Notes under the pieces: generated by a model
What the model was told of the DNA's origin: nothing
What the model saw: the letters and a program-made list of their open reading frames with translations, nothing else
Databases searched by the model: none
Position numbers and translations under genes: made by a program
Part shown: piece after piece, positions 12,862 to 27,400 of the stretch
How positions within the stretch are numbered: the first letter of the stretch is position 1
Layout of the letters: each line of letters opens with the position of its first letter
DNA from: Larus michahellis
Taxonomy: Eukaryota; Chordata; Aves; Charadriiformes; Laridae
NCBI RefSeq assembly: GCF_964199755.1
Contig: NC_133906.1
Location: forward strand, 9,114,001 to 9,178,000
Reading direction: 5' to 3'
DNA: 64,000 nt

Positions 12862-13003
12862 TGATGCTTCTATCCTTGGAGATACACAGAACTTGAGTGG
12901 ACGAGGCCTTGAGCAACCTGATATAACTCTGAAGATGGCCCTCCTCTTGTGTAGGGGGCTGGATCTTGAGGGGTCCTGTCTAATCCAAATGATTCTGTGA
13001 TTC
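12862..13003 (+). mobile_element. CR1 LINE 3' end fragment
   Basis: The stretch follows the well-known CR1 3' end in order: TCCTTGGAGATA, an ACTTGAGTGGACGAGG block, CTTGAGCAACCTG, a GTAGGGGGCTGGATCTTGAGG block, and a terminal GATTCTGTGATTC. It is clearly diverged and about 140 bp long, so it is an old 5'-truncated insertion in the + orientation with no coding content. Confidence 0.85.
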
Positions 13004-13747
13004 GAAACTCAACAGCCCAGGGCATAACCTCGCAAGAGTTTCCTTTTAATCTCTCAAATCAGAACAGGTTCATCCCCTGGAGCAGGAAGATAAAGGAGAA
13101 TCCATAGATCTTGTATGTTTATAAATGATACAAATATTATTCTAATCTTGACAGCAAGAAATGTACTTCCAGTGTATCATACATTTTCCCTTATGAATCT
13201 CTGGGTTTTGCTATTACTTTTCAAGCTCTAACCATTCCTCGAAAGACGTGCTGAGAAACCAGCAGAAATCACTTACGCTCTGTCTAGTAAGTCAGCAGGG
13301 AAAAGCACTCAGGAGCTGGGGAGGGTTTTACTTCCTCTACGGTCTACTGTGTTGCTCTCTTCAAAACGGTGCTTAAACAGACTGGATGAAAAGAGCATCA
13401 TAGACTACAGCACTAAGTAGGTGAAGTGATCTGGACGGACTCTGAGGGCTTCTTTCCAACCCATGTTGCTAACGTGGGTAATATGCTTGTCTCCTCAAAT
13501 GAATAGCACAGTGTGGAGAAGGAAAACAGAGCGAGAGCGTGTGCCCAGAGGATTGTAGATGGCCTGTTAAGTGCAGAGAACATAGCTTCGAGTGTGTCTT
13601 GTTGAAAAGATCCGATTCAGTTGGCACTTGTTTCCAGCTTCGGCAGCATGTCTGGAAACAGAAAGCTATCGTGAGCCAAAGCACAGATACAGGCAGATAG
13701 GAACAGGGAGGGGAAAGTGCCCGTCAGCTGGAGCTGTCAGAAATGTG
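13004..13747. other. Non-coding region, possible further CR1 remnant
   Basis: Sequence at about 13380-13470 (CTGGACGGACTCTGAGGGCTTCTTTCCAACC spread over the stretch) loosely resembles another CR1 3' end but lacks a clear ATTCTGTG terminus. Nothing else is recognised. Confidence 0.3.
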
Positions 13748-13800
13748 TGACGTTCCCCAGGGGCTATATAAATAAAGGACCTGTCTGGGCGGGAGCTTTG
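13748..13800 (+). promoter_or_regulatory. Candidate TATA core promoter with CRE half-site
   Basis: TGACGT (13748-13753, a CRE/ATF half-site) precedes CTATATAAATA (13764-13774, a strong TATA box). A G/C-rich stretch follows where a start site would fall (about 13794-13800, GGGCGGGAGC). The spacing suits a Pol II core promoter on the + strand, the same strand as ATP10B. It could drive a 5' non-coding exon of ATP10B or a lncRNA. No transcript evidence is available and the pattern could be chance. Confidence 0.3.
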
Positions 13801-15126
13801 AAAGCAAGCCAGGTGGCTGCAGTTGCTCGCAAGAAGGTTGAAATGCCAAATAACTTTTTATATCTCTAATGTGTGAAAAAGGTTTTGCCCTTGACTTCAA
13901 AGTAGCAGAGAGTTTGTCATGCTGCCTGATACTTTTCTGGCTCTTTTTCGGGCTTTTTCCTTCCCAGACAGCAGGGTTTGCTATAACCATCCTGCAAATA
14001 GCTCATGAGGTACCTAGTGCTTAATCTGTGACCTGCCTAGCAATCCTGCCGCTGCAAATTGTGGGGATGCGGTGTTATTTAGATTGGCAGCGAATGCAGA
14101 GTTTAGAAAGTTGTGTGTGGCTGGCTGAATGCCAAATGGATAATTACATTCTGCCTACCTAAAATTCCCCTTATGGCTTTTTGAAATCCCTTGCTCAAAG
14201 CTGTTATAATGTTGCTATCTGTCTTAATTGGTAACTACCTTCCACTCTGTAGGCGACTGCATTTCAGTGACAAGTGAGGTGACCTGGTATGGATTGTGGT
14301 GTCCCCATCATAAAGTGCAAATCCGTGTAAAAAAAATATAATTTTTCATGCACGCCTCATCCCAGCTGCTGTCTCCCCAATGATATATTTCTGCAAAGAG
14401 TACTTGTAAAGTACTCACCTCAGGTTTGCCTAGAAATACACATTTTTCAAAGTTCTTCTGTCATAGTTACTTTCTGTTGTTTTAGCAGTAAGTCTTTGTT
14501 ACCTTTTCCTTGGGTTTTATCATTTTTTTCAGTATATGCAAGGCATCACTGGCCTGTGTCCCCTGTGGTTAAAGTGACCTGAAACTCAGTGATGAGAAGA
14601 GATTATTCCAGAGCTGGAGACCCCCTGCAGAAGCTTCCTCGCTTCCGGAATCTGGCCATGATGTTGAGTCATAACCTCAAATCAGACATAATGAATTAGT
14701 ACAGAATTAGGTAGATCGGTATCAGCACCTTCAGTGTTGTAGGGGATTTTGTCAACCCAATGGCCGGGCAACCCACATTATGCCTGAATCCCATTTCCAG
14801 GCCCATCTGAAGGCTGATGCTCAGAGCGCTTATCACACAAAGCTCTGAAGTGGGTAGTGCCAGGTGCGGGTATTGAAGGCTGAAATTATACATGTTCTCC
14901 TATATTTAACTGTAATTAAGCAGATACTTGAGTATCCGCTCATCTGTTTTGTGCATTTTTAGGCTTGCCACCATTCAGTAAACAAATCATTTTAACTTTA
15001 TTCCTCACGTAAGGTATAAGCATGGAAGCGATTAAAAATGTTAAGCTGTGCAAGGTAGACTTCACATTATTCTTGTGGAAAATGTGTTTTAATGCTATTT
15101 CCATCCTGTCTCCCGCAGCTGCCTCT

Positions 15127-15145
15127 AAAAAAAAAAAAAAAAAAA
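15127..15145. repeat. Poly(A) tract, 19 bp
   Basis: An uninterrupted run of A following TGCCTCT. It is a simple repeat and no retrocopy is recognised beside it. Confidence 0.85.
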
Positions 15146-15383
15146 GTCTCTTAGTTTAGGAGAATATGTTGCTCACTGGCAAAGAAAAGAAAGCAGAACA
15201 AAGCCTGTGGAGCACATTGGAAAGTTGCAAACTTGTTCTCAGCTTTTGAAAACAACACCATAATGAGCCTCCCACTTAAAGATCTGTAGTAAAAAATGAA
15301 TCTGTAATGTTCCTGCTAATAATACCACATTTCAGTAACCTGGATAATGCCCTCATAGTGTTTATGCACGTCAGGCTTTGGGG

Positions 15384-15401
15384 AAAAAAAAAAAAAAAAA
15401 A
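15384..15401. repeat. Poly(A) tract, 18 bp
   Basis: An uninterrupted run of A between GGGG and GTAGTAG. It is a simple repeat about 240 bp from the previous A-tract. Confidence 0.85.
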
Positions 15402-18400
15402 GTAGTAGTTGCTTGAGCAGTGCAACTTCTAAAGCCTGGTTTGGGGGAGGAGGAAAGAGTCTCCTGGCTGTATCAGCCACTGCAGAATGTCACAACTGCA
15501 CTTGCACAGCACCCCCTTGTTCGGGGGAGGTTACCGAGGGTGTCTCTATAGTCTGGGTGCTTCTTTTCACAAAAGTTTTAGGGTTTTAATGTCTTTGAAT
15601 TTGAACTTAGTTGATTCAAAATTTCTTGCTGGGGGAGAGAAAGGGGAATGATGTACAGACTGATACCATGACTGCACATGCTTCCTTTTTCATTCGGGCT
15701 AAATAGAAACATGTTGCCTACAGCATATTCTTGCAAAGCTGAGCAGTGATGCTGGTTTTGTTCACTCCTATACTTGTTATGAGAAGTGCCTCTGCCCCTG
15801 GCCCCTGTACAATGCAGTTTGGTTCAAAGGCACAATTGACTTTGCCTTACCAGTGGCAAACAGTGGGAGTCCAGGAAGATGCACTGTTGGAAGAGATGTG
15901 AAATCACTGCTTCATCTGCACTTATTTTTGAAAAAACACTTTCTTATATTTAATATAACCTGAACTATTGTATGGGCACTTAAGTCATGCACTTGGCTCA
16001 TGATTGGTTCGGTTTCGGTTTGCATGTGCTATATTCTTTTTTCTTTAGACAAACTACAAAAGATGGTGGCAGTGCTCTCCTTGGCTCCTGACACAGCAGT
16101 TTGTGTTGGTCATTTCGTATCTGCAAAAGGCACATACTAATAACCACACACAGTCTCCCATAGGCCTGAGGTCTAGCACTTTCAGCTCTGCAGTTAGGAC
16201 TGTGGTACAGCTGCTGGGGGATTTATTAATTTTTAAATGTGGAGGGTTCAGCTCATTTCCCCTAGTGATGTAACAGTTGCACTGAAGCCAGTTCAGCTAC
16301 AAGCGAATAACCACCAGTTTGGTCTTCCTGTGGTTCTTGTAATACTTAGAGTATCTGGCTATTTTTATGTTGCTAGCCTCAAAGCACATTTATGGGATGG
16401 TAAATATTATCATCATGCTATGAACAGTGAAAATTATCCATCAAGAAAGGAACGTTTCACTGCCTATTAAGTCAATAAGTATTATTGAGATCTGTATTCT
16501 GGTCCAGTCCTCTGACACTGTTGTCAGTATTGTCACTCTCCTTTAGGTTTCATTCAGGTTTCAGATTATGTTTAGATTATTATTTTTTTTTCCGCCACTT
16601 GCTTATCCTACTGCCCTCCTCAGGGCCGTTGGAGTTGTACTTGAGCATGGAGATGTGTTGGTGCTCAACCTCCCGTGTTACTTATTTGTTCTCCAGGAGT
16701 GTATTCCTGCCAGCAGGCAGTCCTGTGAACCAGATTACATGATTTAATATTTTGCAGGACCTGTAATAAGAAGGCTAGTAGAATTGGCCAAAATGGTGCA
16801 TCTCCCATTTTGACCAGTAGGTGAAGCTAAGAAGATTTATTGGATAGTAATACTGCCTTCGTGCCATTAATAAAACTAAAGGTTTTGGGTAGTGGTGCGT
16901 GGTTATTTTTCCATGTGAATTTATGAGGGTATTCAGGGAGAGTCATTTTTCTTCACCTGGTTCCTTTTTCCTCGGAGTGAATAATGGTTGTGCCGCTACT
17001 GGCTGCAAGGCGAGCAGAGAGCAAACAGTTCATAAAGGTAACTGCCTCCAGGAGAGCTCTTCATGTGTACGGCCAAGTGCTCTAATAGAGGAAGCAGGCA
17101 GGCAGGGTGGGCGGGTTGTAAAATAAATACATGCTACTTAAAGAGTTGTCTTTGCCCTGTTGGTACCTCACTGGCTGCCTGATACAGACTGAGTGGCGAT
17201 ATTTTCAGTAGAAGCATCTGTGAGCTTTTTCTGAGGCAGTTCTTCTGCTCATCTTGAGCGTGCAGCGCCAGCCATCTACTGCCTTTGTGCCTGTTCTCCT
17301 GTTAACCTCTGCAGCGCTGCATAGTGAAAATTAAAACTGGGCTGTGTGCAACTAGTAAACTTACAATAGACACGTATCTAATTCTACTTTCACTCTTACG
17401 CATTATATGAAAGGAAAGGTTCTTACTATTTTTATTTGTTTCTTGACACCATATAGCTCAGAAAGGAAATTTGTTTAGTTTCTATAGTTCAAGAAGGGCC
17501 CCTTCTAGGGGAAAGGTTTTAATAAATTTACTTTCAGAATGCAAGTCAGTAGAGAAGTGTCTTTTTAATAATAAAATCTGTAGGATTTTTCCTTATAGGC
17601 AACAAGACAAATGGAAATGCCTGTTTGCACTAAAACGTTCATTTGTTTCTAATAAATGGCATCAGCGTACTTTAAAGCTGTTACATGCATAATTGGGGCA
17701 AAATAATATGTTAATCTTTCTTTAAAAGTGGGAGTGGCCTGCAAAGCTAAAACATGTAAACATAGGAAAAAAACCAAACAAAAAACCCAAAACAGAGCCC
17801 TCAATCCCATATTCTGTCTGCTATTTGCCTTTAAAGTATTGTGTCTGCTAAAAACACAGCCGCAAATTTGCCAGGCTCTGTAACTTGTAAGTTAACCAGC
17901 TGATGTGGGTTAACCCAACGCACTCACACATTTCTATATTTACACAGGCAACTCTGTCTGTATGGTGAGATCCTGTTGGGATGGAGTTAACGCCGAGATA
18001 CTTGTTCCTGAATTTTTGTCCTTGCTGTGACACTAAGCTGTTTTCCTATTTGCAAAATGGGTCATTCATTTACATCATCAAATCTTTACAATGGCTACCT
18101 AGTTAATGATTACAAAACAGACAGAGGGCTTTAAAATAAGTGGTAAGCTATTTCTTATCCTGTTCTTATGTTGATCAGAGCCGGACTCCCTTGGATACGG
18201 CATCATTTAATATTTGAACACTCTTCCCTGTTCATTGGAGCTGTCGCTAGTTACCAGTGCAATTGTGGACTTTTAGCTCTAATCCAATAATGGGGTCTCA
18301 GGGGCTTAATTTGAACAGAGATAGCCAGAAGCGCTTCCCAGCTGTGAGGTTTGAGGGCAAAGCAGACTTGACTGTATGTTGTGGTTTCTATTAGAAGGAA

Positions 18401-21400
18401 ATCTAGTTAAGGGAGCGCGGATGGAGTCAAGATGTACTTAGCTTTGTCCAGCGTCTGGGCAACTAAGGAACCACGTCTGCAAAACCCTCTCCCAGATGCG
18501 ACAAGGGTAGGCCCTTGGTGGTTAGCTAGGGTTGCGCAAACCCCTTGTCATGCCTCTCCACTGAAAAATCACTAAAATACATTTCCTTCTGTAATCTTAG
18601 CATCTGTGCTGCTGTTCTTTAGGTAACGTCTATATACAGCAAAGCGGGTGACAGATCTCTTGAGGAGAACTGCCTCATGTTGTACCACAAATCCCAAGAA
18701 CCATCACCAACAGCTGGCAGCGCTCACCATTTGTTGTCATCAAAGGGTGGAGCTTCCTGTACGATAGCCTTGAAATTGTTCTTGTTCCTTTCAGATTACT
18801 GTAGGAAATCACCCTGAATGTGTCTGTATATGCTATATACCTGTATTTTATGAAATTAAGGAAGATATGGTTTAGGAGAAACCTCTACTTTATTTCTTGG
18901 TATGATCAAATCAAGAATTAAATCAAGTACAGACTTAGCCTCAATACAGGAACAACTTGATAAAAGTATTGGCCAGTATTAATAGGAATTCAGGCTATGC
19001 AATCTCGTGCCCCAGACAGTACAAAACTGGGAGCCTTGACACTTCAGTTTTAAAAACAACTCACTTTTACCAATGGAAATACAGCTCCTTGGTAAAGTCT
19101 GCGCCAATAGCCCTTGTGAACAAGGTTCCTAAGGTGTATACATTGTCTTTCATACTAGTGTTCCCTGAAAAAGGTGCTCAGATAATCCGTAATATCTGAG
19201 ATTGACCAACATGACCTATGGTTTTTGTTGAAGGGTAGCTTACTCCTGAAAATAATTTCTTTTATGGAATTCACATGATACCATAACAAACCACATCTTG
19301 AGGTGCTGCAGTGCATTGATGAATGAGAACGGGGGTACACTGGCTATAGAAATAGATGATTTTGCCTAAAGAGTTTGTCTTGTAACTGCTAAGGGAAACA
19401 GTAAAATTGCTGTGCAGTAGCTTCTGGTTTAGACTGGTTTAATAGTAACTACAGATTGCAGTGGTTATGTTATAACCTTCACCCACTCAAGTGACTGTGT
19501 CAGTCAGTTATTGCAAGCAGCCTATGAATGTCGCACCTTTATTCCAGGAAACGTAACTCCCAGCACCCTATGATATTTATAACTTCAGCATATGCTGATG
19601 TAATGAGAAGGAACAGTGGGACACTCAAGTTAGAGACAATATTTAGGAAATAGAAAAGAAAAAGGGAACACAGTTTGAAGGTTTGAAATTGTCTCTCTGA
19701 GTTTAGAGGGAAAGAAATGTCATTGTTTTCAGCAGGTCAGCTGGGCTTACATAAGATAACTGATCAATGAGCCAAATTCCAGGAAGTCAGATTGACTACT
19801 TCATAGGCTCATAGTATTGCCTGCTCAAAACAAAGCTGTTAAACAATTACGGTTTCCATCATCCACTTCAGGGTTACAGCTAAACATAGCTCAGTTGATA
19901 ACTGGAGAAGATGACTGAGTCGAGTGCCACGTGTGACAGCAGGTTGTAATCAGCTTCAGCATGAAGATATAAACCCAATCAGGTGCTTTTAAAAGCAAAA
20001 AAATGTCAGCTTGAAATCACGGTAGTAACACACAAGTAGACTGCTCTGACAAAAACACAGTCTTTGGATGCAGCGGTAGAGAAGCTCTTTCACGCGCTCT
20101 GTGGGGCCCATTGTAACACTTAAGATTTTTCTAGGAAGAGTTGGCTGCCCGTCTCTGTTGTGCCAACAGTATGAGCAAGAGGAGGATGATAAGAACTTTT
20201 TGTCCTTTGACTCAAAAACAGATTCATAATCTAACGCAATTTCAGTGGAAACTATTGTATGTAAAAAGTCAGCCTAGAAATGAAGTCATTTATACATCAG
20301 ACACACAGCACTTATGCTTACTAACACTTTTTGTTGTGTTTGACTTTGAATGTCACCTGCTTTGGGTTATAATGAAATGAATGGAGTACTTTGAATAACC
20401 AGTCTTTCAATTTGCATCGGAAATCAGCCACCATCATACTTTAAAGGCAAGGAAAAAAGGATTTGCCTTTTTTGTTGAAACAAGCCTTGGCTACAAATCA
20501 TCAGACTGACGGTTTACTTCATGTTCTGCTTTTTAATTACATAGTTTCATCAACCTGACTTTGTGCCAGTGTTTATGTTAGTATAAAGTTCTCATCTACC
20601 GCAACCAGACAAACAGCCCTCGGGATGGGTGAACAAAACCGCTTTTCATCTTTTAGAATCAAGGTTCTAAAACAGTTTCTTGGATATTTTAGAAATTAAA
20701 ACAACAATAGCTGAAAAATACGTTTTTTGTCATTTAAGGCATTTCTTCAGAATGTTTTCACAGTCTGATACTTATCATTCTGCTTTAAAGGTATGTTTCA
20801 GACTTAAGCAATCTCCAGTAGAATTAAAGTTTCTTCATTTCCATTCATTAGGTAGTAATTAACAGCACAGGTTATGATAATATGGTCTCAGATGTTGCAA
20901 CCAGTAGCAAGTGAAACTCCGGTTTAGAATTACATTTCTTAAATTCCCTTTGGTTTCACTTGCTGTTCTGATATCACTTGTATCCTGTTCTGCCTCTCAT
21001 TTTTTGGAATCAGTCAACTGATTGCTCACTATCATGATGATTTTGCATTCATGTAAATGACTGCACAAGATGCAAAGCAACAAAAAATTGAGCCCAGGGA
21101 ATCTTCAGGATGACAGATTCATATGTTTGCTTTGTACTTTAAGGTTCCATATGAAGTTTCAGACCAGAAATAACAATTTACCAAAGCTTACTTTTCATTC
21201 CCTTGTAACAGATCTTGTGTTAAACCTTGCTAGAAACGTAGAGCTTGAACATAGATTGGGAGAGGAAGTTTGAACTCTGTGTCTGTGCTCCTGAGTGATT
21301 CTGGCAAGGAAGTATCTGTACCCCAGCATGAGGAGATGCTCACTTAGGATAACTGTCTCTTTTAGGCCCAAAATAGTCACGGCGTGGAACATTACAGCTT

Positions 21401-24400
21401 TATGCTTCCCATCAGCCCATTTGTCTTGGCAAGTCTTTGCCTTGCCTAATTTTATAAAAGAACTGCGCTGCTGAATAACAAAGAGGTGCTTCATCAGGTC
21501 TGTCCCAGTTCTGCTTAATAGTGCTGATATTTAAATATAATCACTATTTTCTCTACGTGCAGCCTGAGTAGATGGAGTAAAATTCATTTTTCTGAAATGT
21601 TTCTAAAGCTCACCTTTTTAATGTACTTTTGAGTCTCTGTGCTGCCTCACTGCAGTACATCTGATATTCTTTAAATACATAGTTTCTGAAGTGACTGGGT
21701 TCATTTCTCTTGTTTTCGGTATGTGTTTTTCAGTGGGAATAAGATGTGAAGTTTCCCAAGATTTCTTAATAATTAGCTCCCTTGCAAAAGGTCTGGCTTG
21801 AGTCACCTCGCAGTACAAAAGTAATCTCCCTTTGTCTCTGTTGAACATCACCTGTAGGAACTGCTCCTTGGTTTCTTGCTTTAGAAAGAGCCTGTAATAA
21901 TTTGCAGCAGCATTTACCCCTGCCCCTCTCCTTGCCTGCTTTCCCCCGTCACTGCTGCCCAACCTGGCTGCCGGTCAAGTGACTCATTTTCTCTGGGACA
22001 AGGTGGCATTTCCTGAGGTTAATCTTATATTGCTGTGTCCTGACAGGAGGAGGAAAGAGAAAGATCGCAAAGGATTTGAGATATAGATAGAATAAGGTGA
22101 TTAGATACCTTTGAAAGAAAACTAGCCTTGAGTATTGTGAATTTTTGTCTTTTAGATTTTATTAACACGAGGTTGGGCAGAAATAGCTTGTCAATAAGTG
22201 AACTTTTGTACTATAATTTTTGTGGTCTTATAAAATGGTTTCTGTTGCATTACCCTATTTTATCTATCTAGTTTAACTGAATGCAAAAATGTGCATCCCA
22301 GTTACCTTAGTCTGGGGGAGGATGAAAGAGTATAGGAGGAAAAAAGAGATAGGATTGAAGGGAATCTTACTACTGTTTTTAAAAAAGAATTAATGCTTCC
22401 GAGGAGCATTTCGGAAGTATGGTGTTATTATGCATTTTGTGCTCAGATTCTTATATGGAAATTTGTGGTTGTCTTTGAGGCCAAGGAAAGCTGTGGCTGA
22501 GCAGGAAGGGGAGATGGGTTTCCTGCGTCTTAACCTAGTCCCATCCTCCACTAGCTGACACGGTCCTCTCAGTTCTGATGCTCTCAGTGTGGTGCACTAC
22601 TGCCAGGAGCACTTTTCTGGACTGAAGGCCTTTTCATGTCATTCTTTCAGAGGCCTGAAAATCATCACTCCTGACCAAACCAGAATCCTGTGTATCCTGC
22701 ATACACACCTGGTTCACCAGCCCAGGTGTTACTGGACATGCCTTCAACAATACTGTGTGATTAGATCCTGATTAAGCTTTCCTTTGATCTTTGATTGACG
22801 TGGAGCTGTGCCCTACTGAATTGGCAGTTGTTTTGGCCTCTCTGTTTTTCTTTCCATTTCATATGAATAAGTAACTGTTCTCTTTGAGGCACTTTAGTTT
22901 AATATTCAGATTTGGAGAACTGAAATTAGAGTCAGCACATTCTCACAAAAACATAGTTGCATAAAAGGTTTTTACATATAAAGGATCTTCTGGTCAGTTT
23001 CCAATTTATTTTCAATTTTTCTGTTTCCTTTTGGACTTTTTCAGCACTGCTGAGTTCCCACATGAACATCTGCAACATAATTTTGATCATAAGTGCTTTA
23101 TAATCATACAGGCTATAAATATTAGATTGTCTTTTAAAGGCCACTTCACTTTGATTTTGAATATTAAGTGGAACAAACAAAAAAAAATTATTATTCAGAC
23201 AATTGCTCTAATTTTGGTGTCCTCATTTCTGGGCTAAAATGCAAGTAAATTCTGCCATTGCCGGAGTTTGAAATACATGGTCTTCTAATTAAGTAGTGTG
23301 CAGGACCACTCAAAGAGCTAGAGATAGAGGCATACATTGGACTGAAACAGCTATTAGTCTCTTTTGCGATAGCAAACTCAAAAGATTTCTGAATAGCCAG
23401 ATGAGAGCACAAGGGAAAATTTCCCCAACCTGCGGCAATGGGAATGTTTCTCACGTGACAAATTCAGAAAAACAAGGGCCAGCTGTGCAAAAGCCACCCC
23501 CGCCTAGGATACTGTGCTGGATGTGTATATTTGCCATCATTTACCACGCAAATCTTTTCTGATTTAATGAGTTTCCAGTACAGTGGAGGTATAATTTGCC
23601 ACAGTCTGCCTCACCCTAACCTTGCCTTGCTACGCTACCTGGCGTACCTGTCTCTCTGTGCTTTCTTTTTCTCCAGGATCTGGGTGGAGGTGGCTTAGCA
23701 AATGGCAATGCTGATTGCCACCTGGGTTGTGTGTGCCATGGAAGTTACTTTGCTCCAGCAGAGTTTCTGTTGTCATGCTTATTTTATGTTTTGGAGAGCT
23801 TATTGCAGTCCGTTATTCCATTAGTGTTTTTAGACTGACTGTTTTGGGCCCAACAAGAAATTGAATAACGGGGCCTAAAATTCTTCAATACTTTTTAAAT
23901 CCTTAAAGATGGACTTTTCCGCACCATGGAGAGAAGTCAGAAATGTAGAACACCTGGTGATACAGGTTGCTGCTGCTTTCTCTGATTACTAGTGTCTTAA
24001 GTGTTTTTGTGGATAAACAAGGCAGAGTCCTCAGATGCAGAACTTGCTGTTTACCAAGAACTAGAGGTGAGTTGGAGATGTGTGACGTGTCAGATGAATG
24101 AGCGAGAGGTAGTGTAGCATATGCATCTTTTCATTTCCTTATCTGGGTTTTCTTTTCTGAGAACCAGGTTATGGCAAGAATGGAGATGTAGTTTTCTAGA
24201 GCTCAGGAAGGAGGTGGGTCTGGAACGTTTTTAATTTCACTTGTTCTTCATGAACTTTGTCAGTTACTCTTTCTTCTATGAACAAAGAAATAATTTAATG
24301 TTTGCCTGTATGTAAGAATTTACATGGAGGTTGTTTGCAAAGACCATGGTACATGGTATAGGCACATACCTTTGTTTGTATTGTATACAGTTTTGTTAAG

Positions 24401-27400
24401 GCCAATGTATGTTTATGTGGCATAGAAAAATTTTTAATGTTATTTAAAGTGAAATGTAAGTGTGAATAAGAGTTCCTATATTATGGCTCTTATATTTCTC
24501 TGGATAAGAGGAATAAAGGCCTGATTTCATAAAACATCTCTATTTAGGAGAGTACCTTCATGTGCATCTTCAAAACTACATATGTGTCAAGATGTGTAGT
24601 TCTAACTATTTCTTACAATGGTTGCTCTCACTTCTGCACTGGCCTGAAGCCTGCAGTCTTGTGTCTTGAGCTATATTTACTTGTTTGAAAAGCTATATGC
24701 ACATAAAAGATTTTTAGGATGTATAGTGGAATTCACTGCCCATGTCTGAGCACTAACTTACAAGAGAAACCTCAAGAGCATCTCACCCAAAGCCATGAAA
24801 ACCACAGCCCTGGCTGCCCTTTCAACCTGATGTCTCCAAGTAACACCTTGACGGTTTTGGACTTTGTAAAAGCTCTGTGCGAGTATCTCTTCCCAGTGTC
24901 TCCTCAGCTGAAGGTGTGAGCGGAGCAAATGTAATTACTGCGTTGGAAGGTGGTAAAGATGCAGAAGCTATCTCTGCCTACGCTTGTGAAAAGTGCAGGG
25001 GGCCCAAATGTAATAAGAATAGATCACTGTAGTATTTGGGCATGCTGGCAGCAATCATGCTCATTGCAGCTAGCCAAATAATTATAGTCTAACGCTTCAT
25101 TTAAATGAGCGTGTAATATGGGAGACCAAAGCAAACTCCTTGTTCACAGAATGAATCTAAAGACGGCATCCAGCACTACTGTTTGCAAGTTGGCAACTTC
25201 CTTCTTGAATAATATCTGATAATCATCCTTGTCTGTATGACCTGTATGTCAGCATGTGCTGAGAGCACATCTATTTTGAAACCAGTCTTAATAACACAGC
25301 TGCAGCCCTGCAGAAGATTGTGCTGCCTGAACATGCCTCTGCACTGATCAAGCTAAAGGAAAGTTCTGCATCAGGCACTGAAATCTAGTCTGTCCTCGAG
25401 AAATAGTCTAATAATTAACCTATTATTGCAAGATTTTTGGATTTATTCCCCAAGGAAAGAGAATCTAGTTGAGACATGAAAAACATGTCAATCTAATATA
25501 ATAATAGAATAGTGAAGCCGTGTGGTCTAATGACGTATTAGATTTATGAAAAGCTCTTTTCTGTTTATCCCACACAAACACAAACTTGCACTCAAAAAGA
25601 TTATATATTTGTTAATCCATAATACATTTCCCTTGTCAGATGAATGACAACAGTCTGCAATGACCAGCTTTTTTTGAATGAAGCAGTTCTTTGGAGCGCT
25701 TTTTTCATTTCTAGCAACTTTCTTTCATACTGCAAGTATTCTTTCTCTGATATGAAATGTTACAGCATAATTTTAGGCTGTGGTCTGTATGCTACTAATC
25801 AATGTAATTGCTTTCCTCCTTCTTCCTAGTCGCTTTCCCCTTTTCCATTAATCTTAACCACAAAATATTTCCTCTGAACTGATGTGACTGAGGAAGAATT
25901 TCTATACAGTACCACCAAAAAACGAAAGAGCTTCCTCGCAGATAATTGCAAAGCAGATAAAGAAGTTTGTGGCTGAAATTTCTGTAATACTCTGCTCACG
26001 AGGTAATGTTTATCTCTCCAGCCAAACCTTCTCTGGAATGGCTTTTTTGAATGGGTGCCACATTGCCCATACAGGGCATCAAGAAGAAAAATTGCTACTT
26101 CTTTCAATTAGGAAATACAATAAAAGTTTTGGAATAATGGAATTAAGTATTAGAGGGCACTTGTATTATTTAATGCCTTCTTGCCTTAGAGGCAATGTAG
26201 AAATGAAAATATCAGGTGAAAACTTGGAAGGACATTCTCTCAATTGTAGTTCTTGATAATGCACGCATCTTCATTTAAATGCTACCGCTGCATTTTCTCA
26301 CAGTACTGATTTTCAAAAATAAGCTCCACCCTGTCTGAAATTTTGCCCTGAAGTCAGATTTTCAGAAATACCCAACAAACTATTGAAAATGAGTTATAGA
26401 CCTTGTCTTACTTTGGTAGCTCTGAAAGTTGCTGCTTTGTATTGCTAGCTTCTGAAGTTACTTTTACATATGCCTATGAGCAGAATCATTCTTCTTTTAA
26501 TGTGGATATATCATCTCCTTTAATAAACAGCACATGAGGCATGATTGTGTACAAGTTTTTGTGCACACGCAGGAGAGAGGCAAGATTCCTCTCTCCAGCT
26601 TCTGAAGTCTGGGATGCGGAGATCTGCAGCTGAGCCTGTCATTCTGCAGGAATGAGCCAACCTCAAAAGAGAAAAAGTAGTTTTCTTATTGCTGACTTTC
26701 TGATGAGCTGTCTCTTGCAGTCAACAATACCTTTTTTAAATACAAGAATCTTCAAAAAAGAGGTAGCATTTAAAAAGAATACTTGTAAAGTATGTGTCAT
26801 ATCTAATCCTTCCTTGTTAATAGCATTGGCGTGACTCTCTGATGCAGTCTGTTTCTGTCATGTAAAAGGAAAGTTTTCTTTGCTGTTGGATGAGATTAAA
26901 CAATCACAGGGAGGACGCTAATCATATAGGCTATCTATGAAAAATCAAGAGGGGCTCTTCCCATTGTCAACACAAGGATGCAAGAGGAAAAAGCCATCGG
27001 TGGGCAGTTTTAGCATCTCTTTTCCAATAAAGGGAAATATTTCCCAAACGCTTTTGCTGGCTTACAATTGCAGTACTCACAAATAGAAGACAAGCTGAAA
27101 ACATTTGGGGATAAAAATGCCAAATCCTACCAACTGCATCTGAGTTTTATAGAGCTGTCTTCCCTCTGGTTTGTTTCTTGTTTAAGATACGACTCTTAAC
27201 AAGAAATTTCACCTCTTGTGTAAGAATGCCTACATATTCCCACTAGAGTGTGTGTATATATATATAAAATAATGAAAAAATAAACATAGGCCTGCCTGAC
27301 AGGGCTTGAGACAGATAAGTATACAGTAGTTTATCTCTGATAATGCTGAATTATCCGAACATGTTGAAATCCTCACTCAGAAAGGACTCAGCATCATTCC

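Noticed and set aside
13380-13470. A second CR1 3' end near 13.4 kb
   Set aside because: Only a loose resemblance (CTGAGGGCTTCTTTCCAACC) and no terminal repeat. Noted as a possibility only.
17985-18070. Possible MIR-like tail (TTTTCCTATTTGCAAAATGGGT)
   Set aside because: Only about 20 bp resemble MIR and no tRNA head is found.
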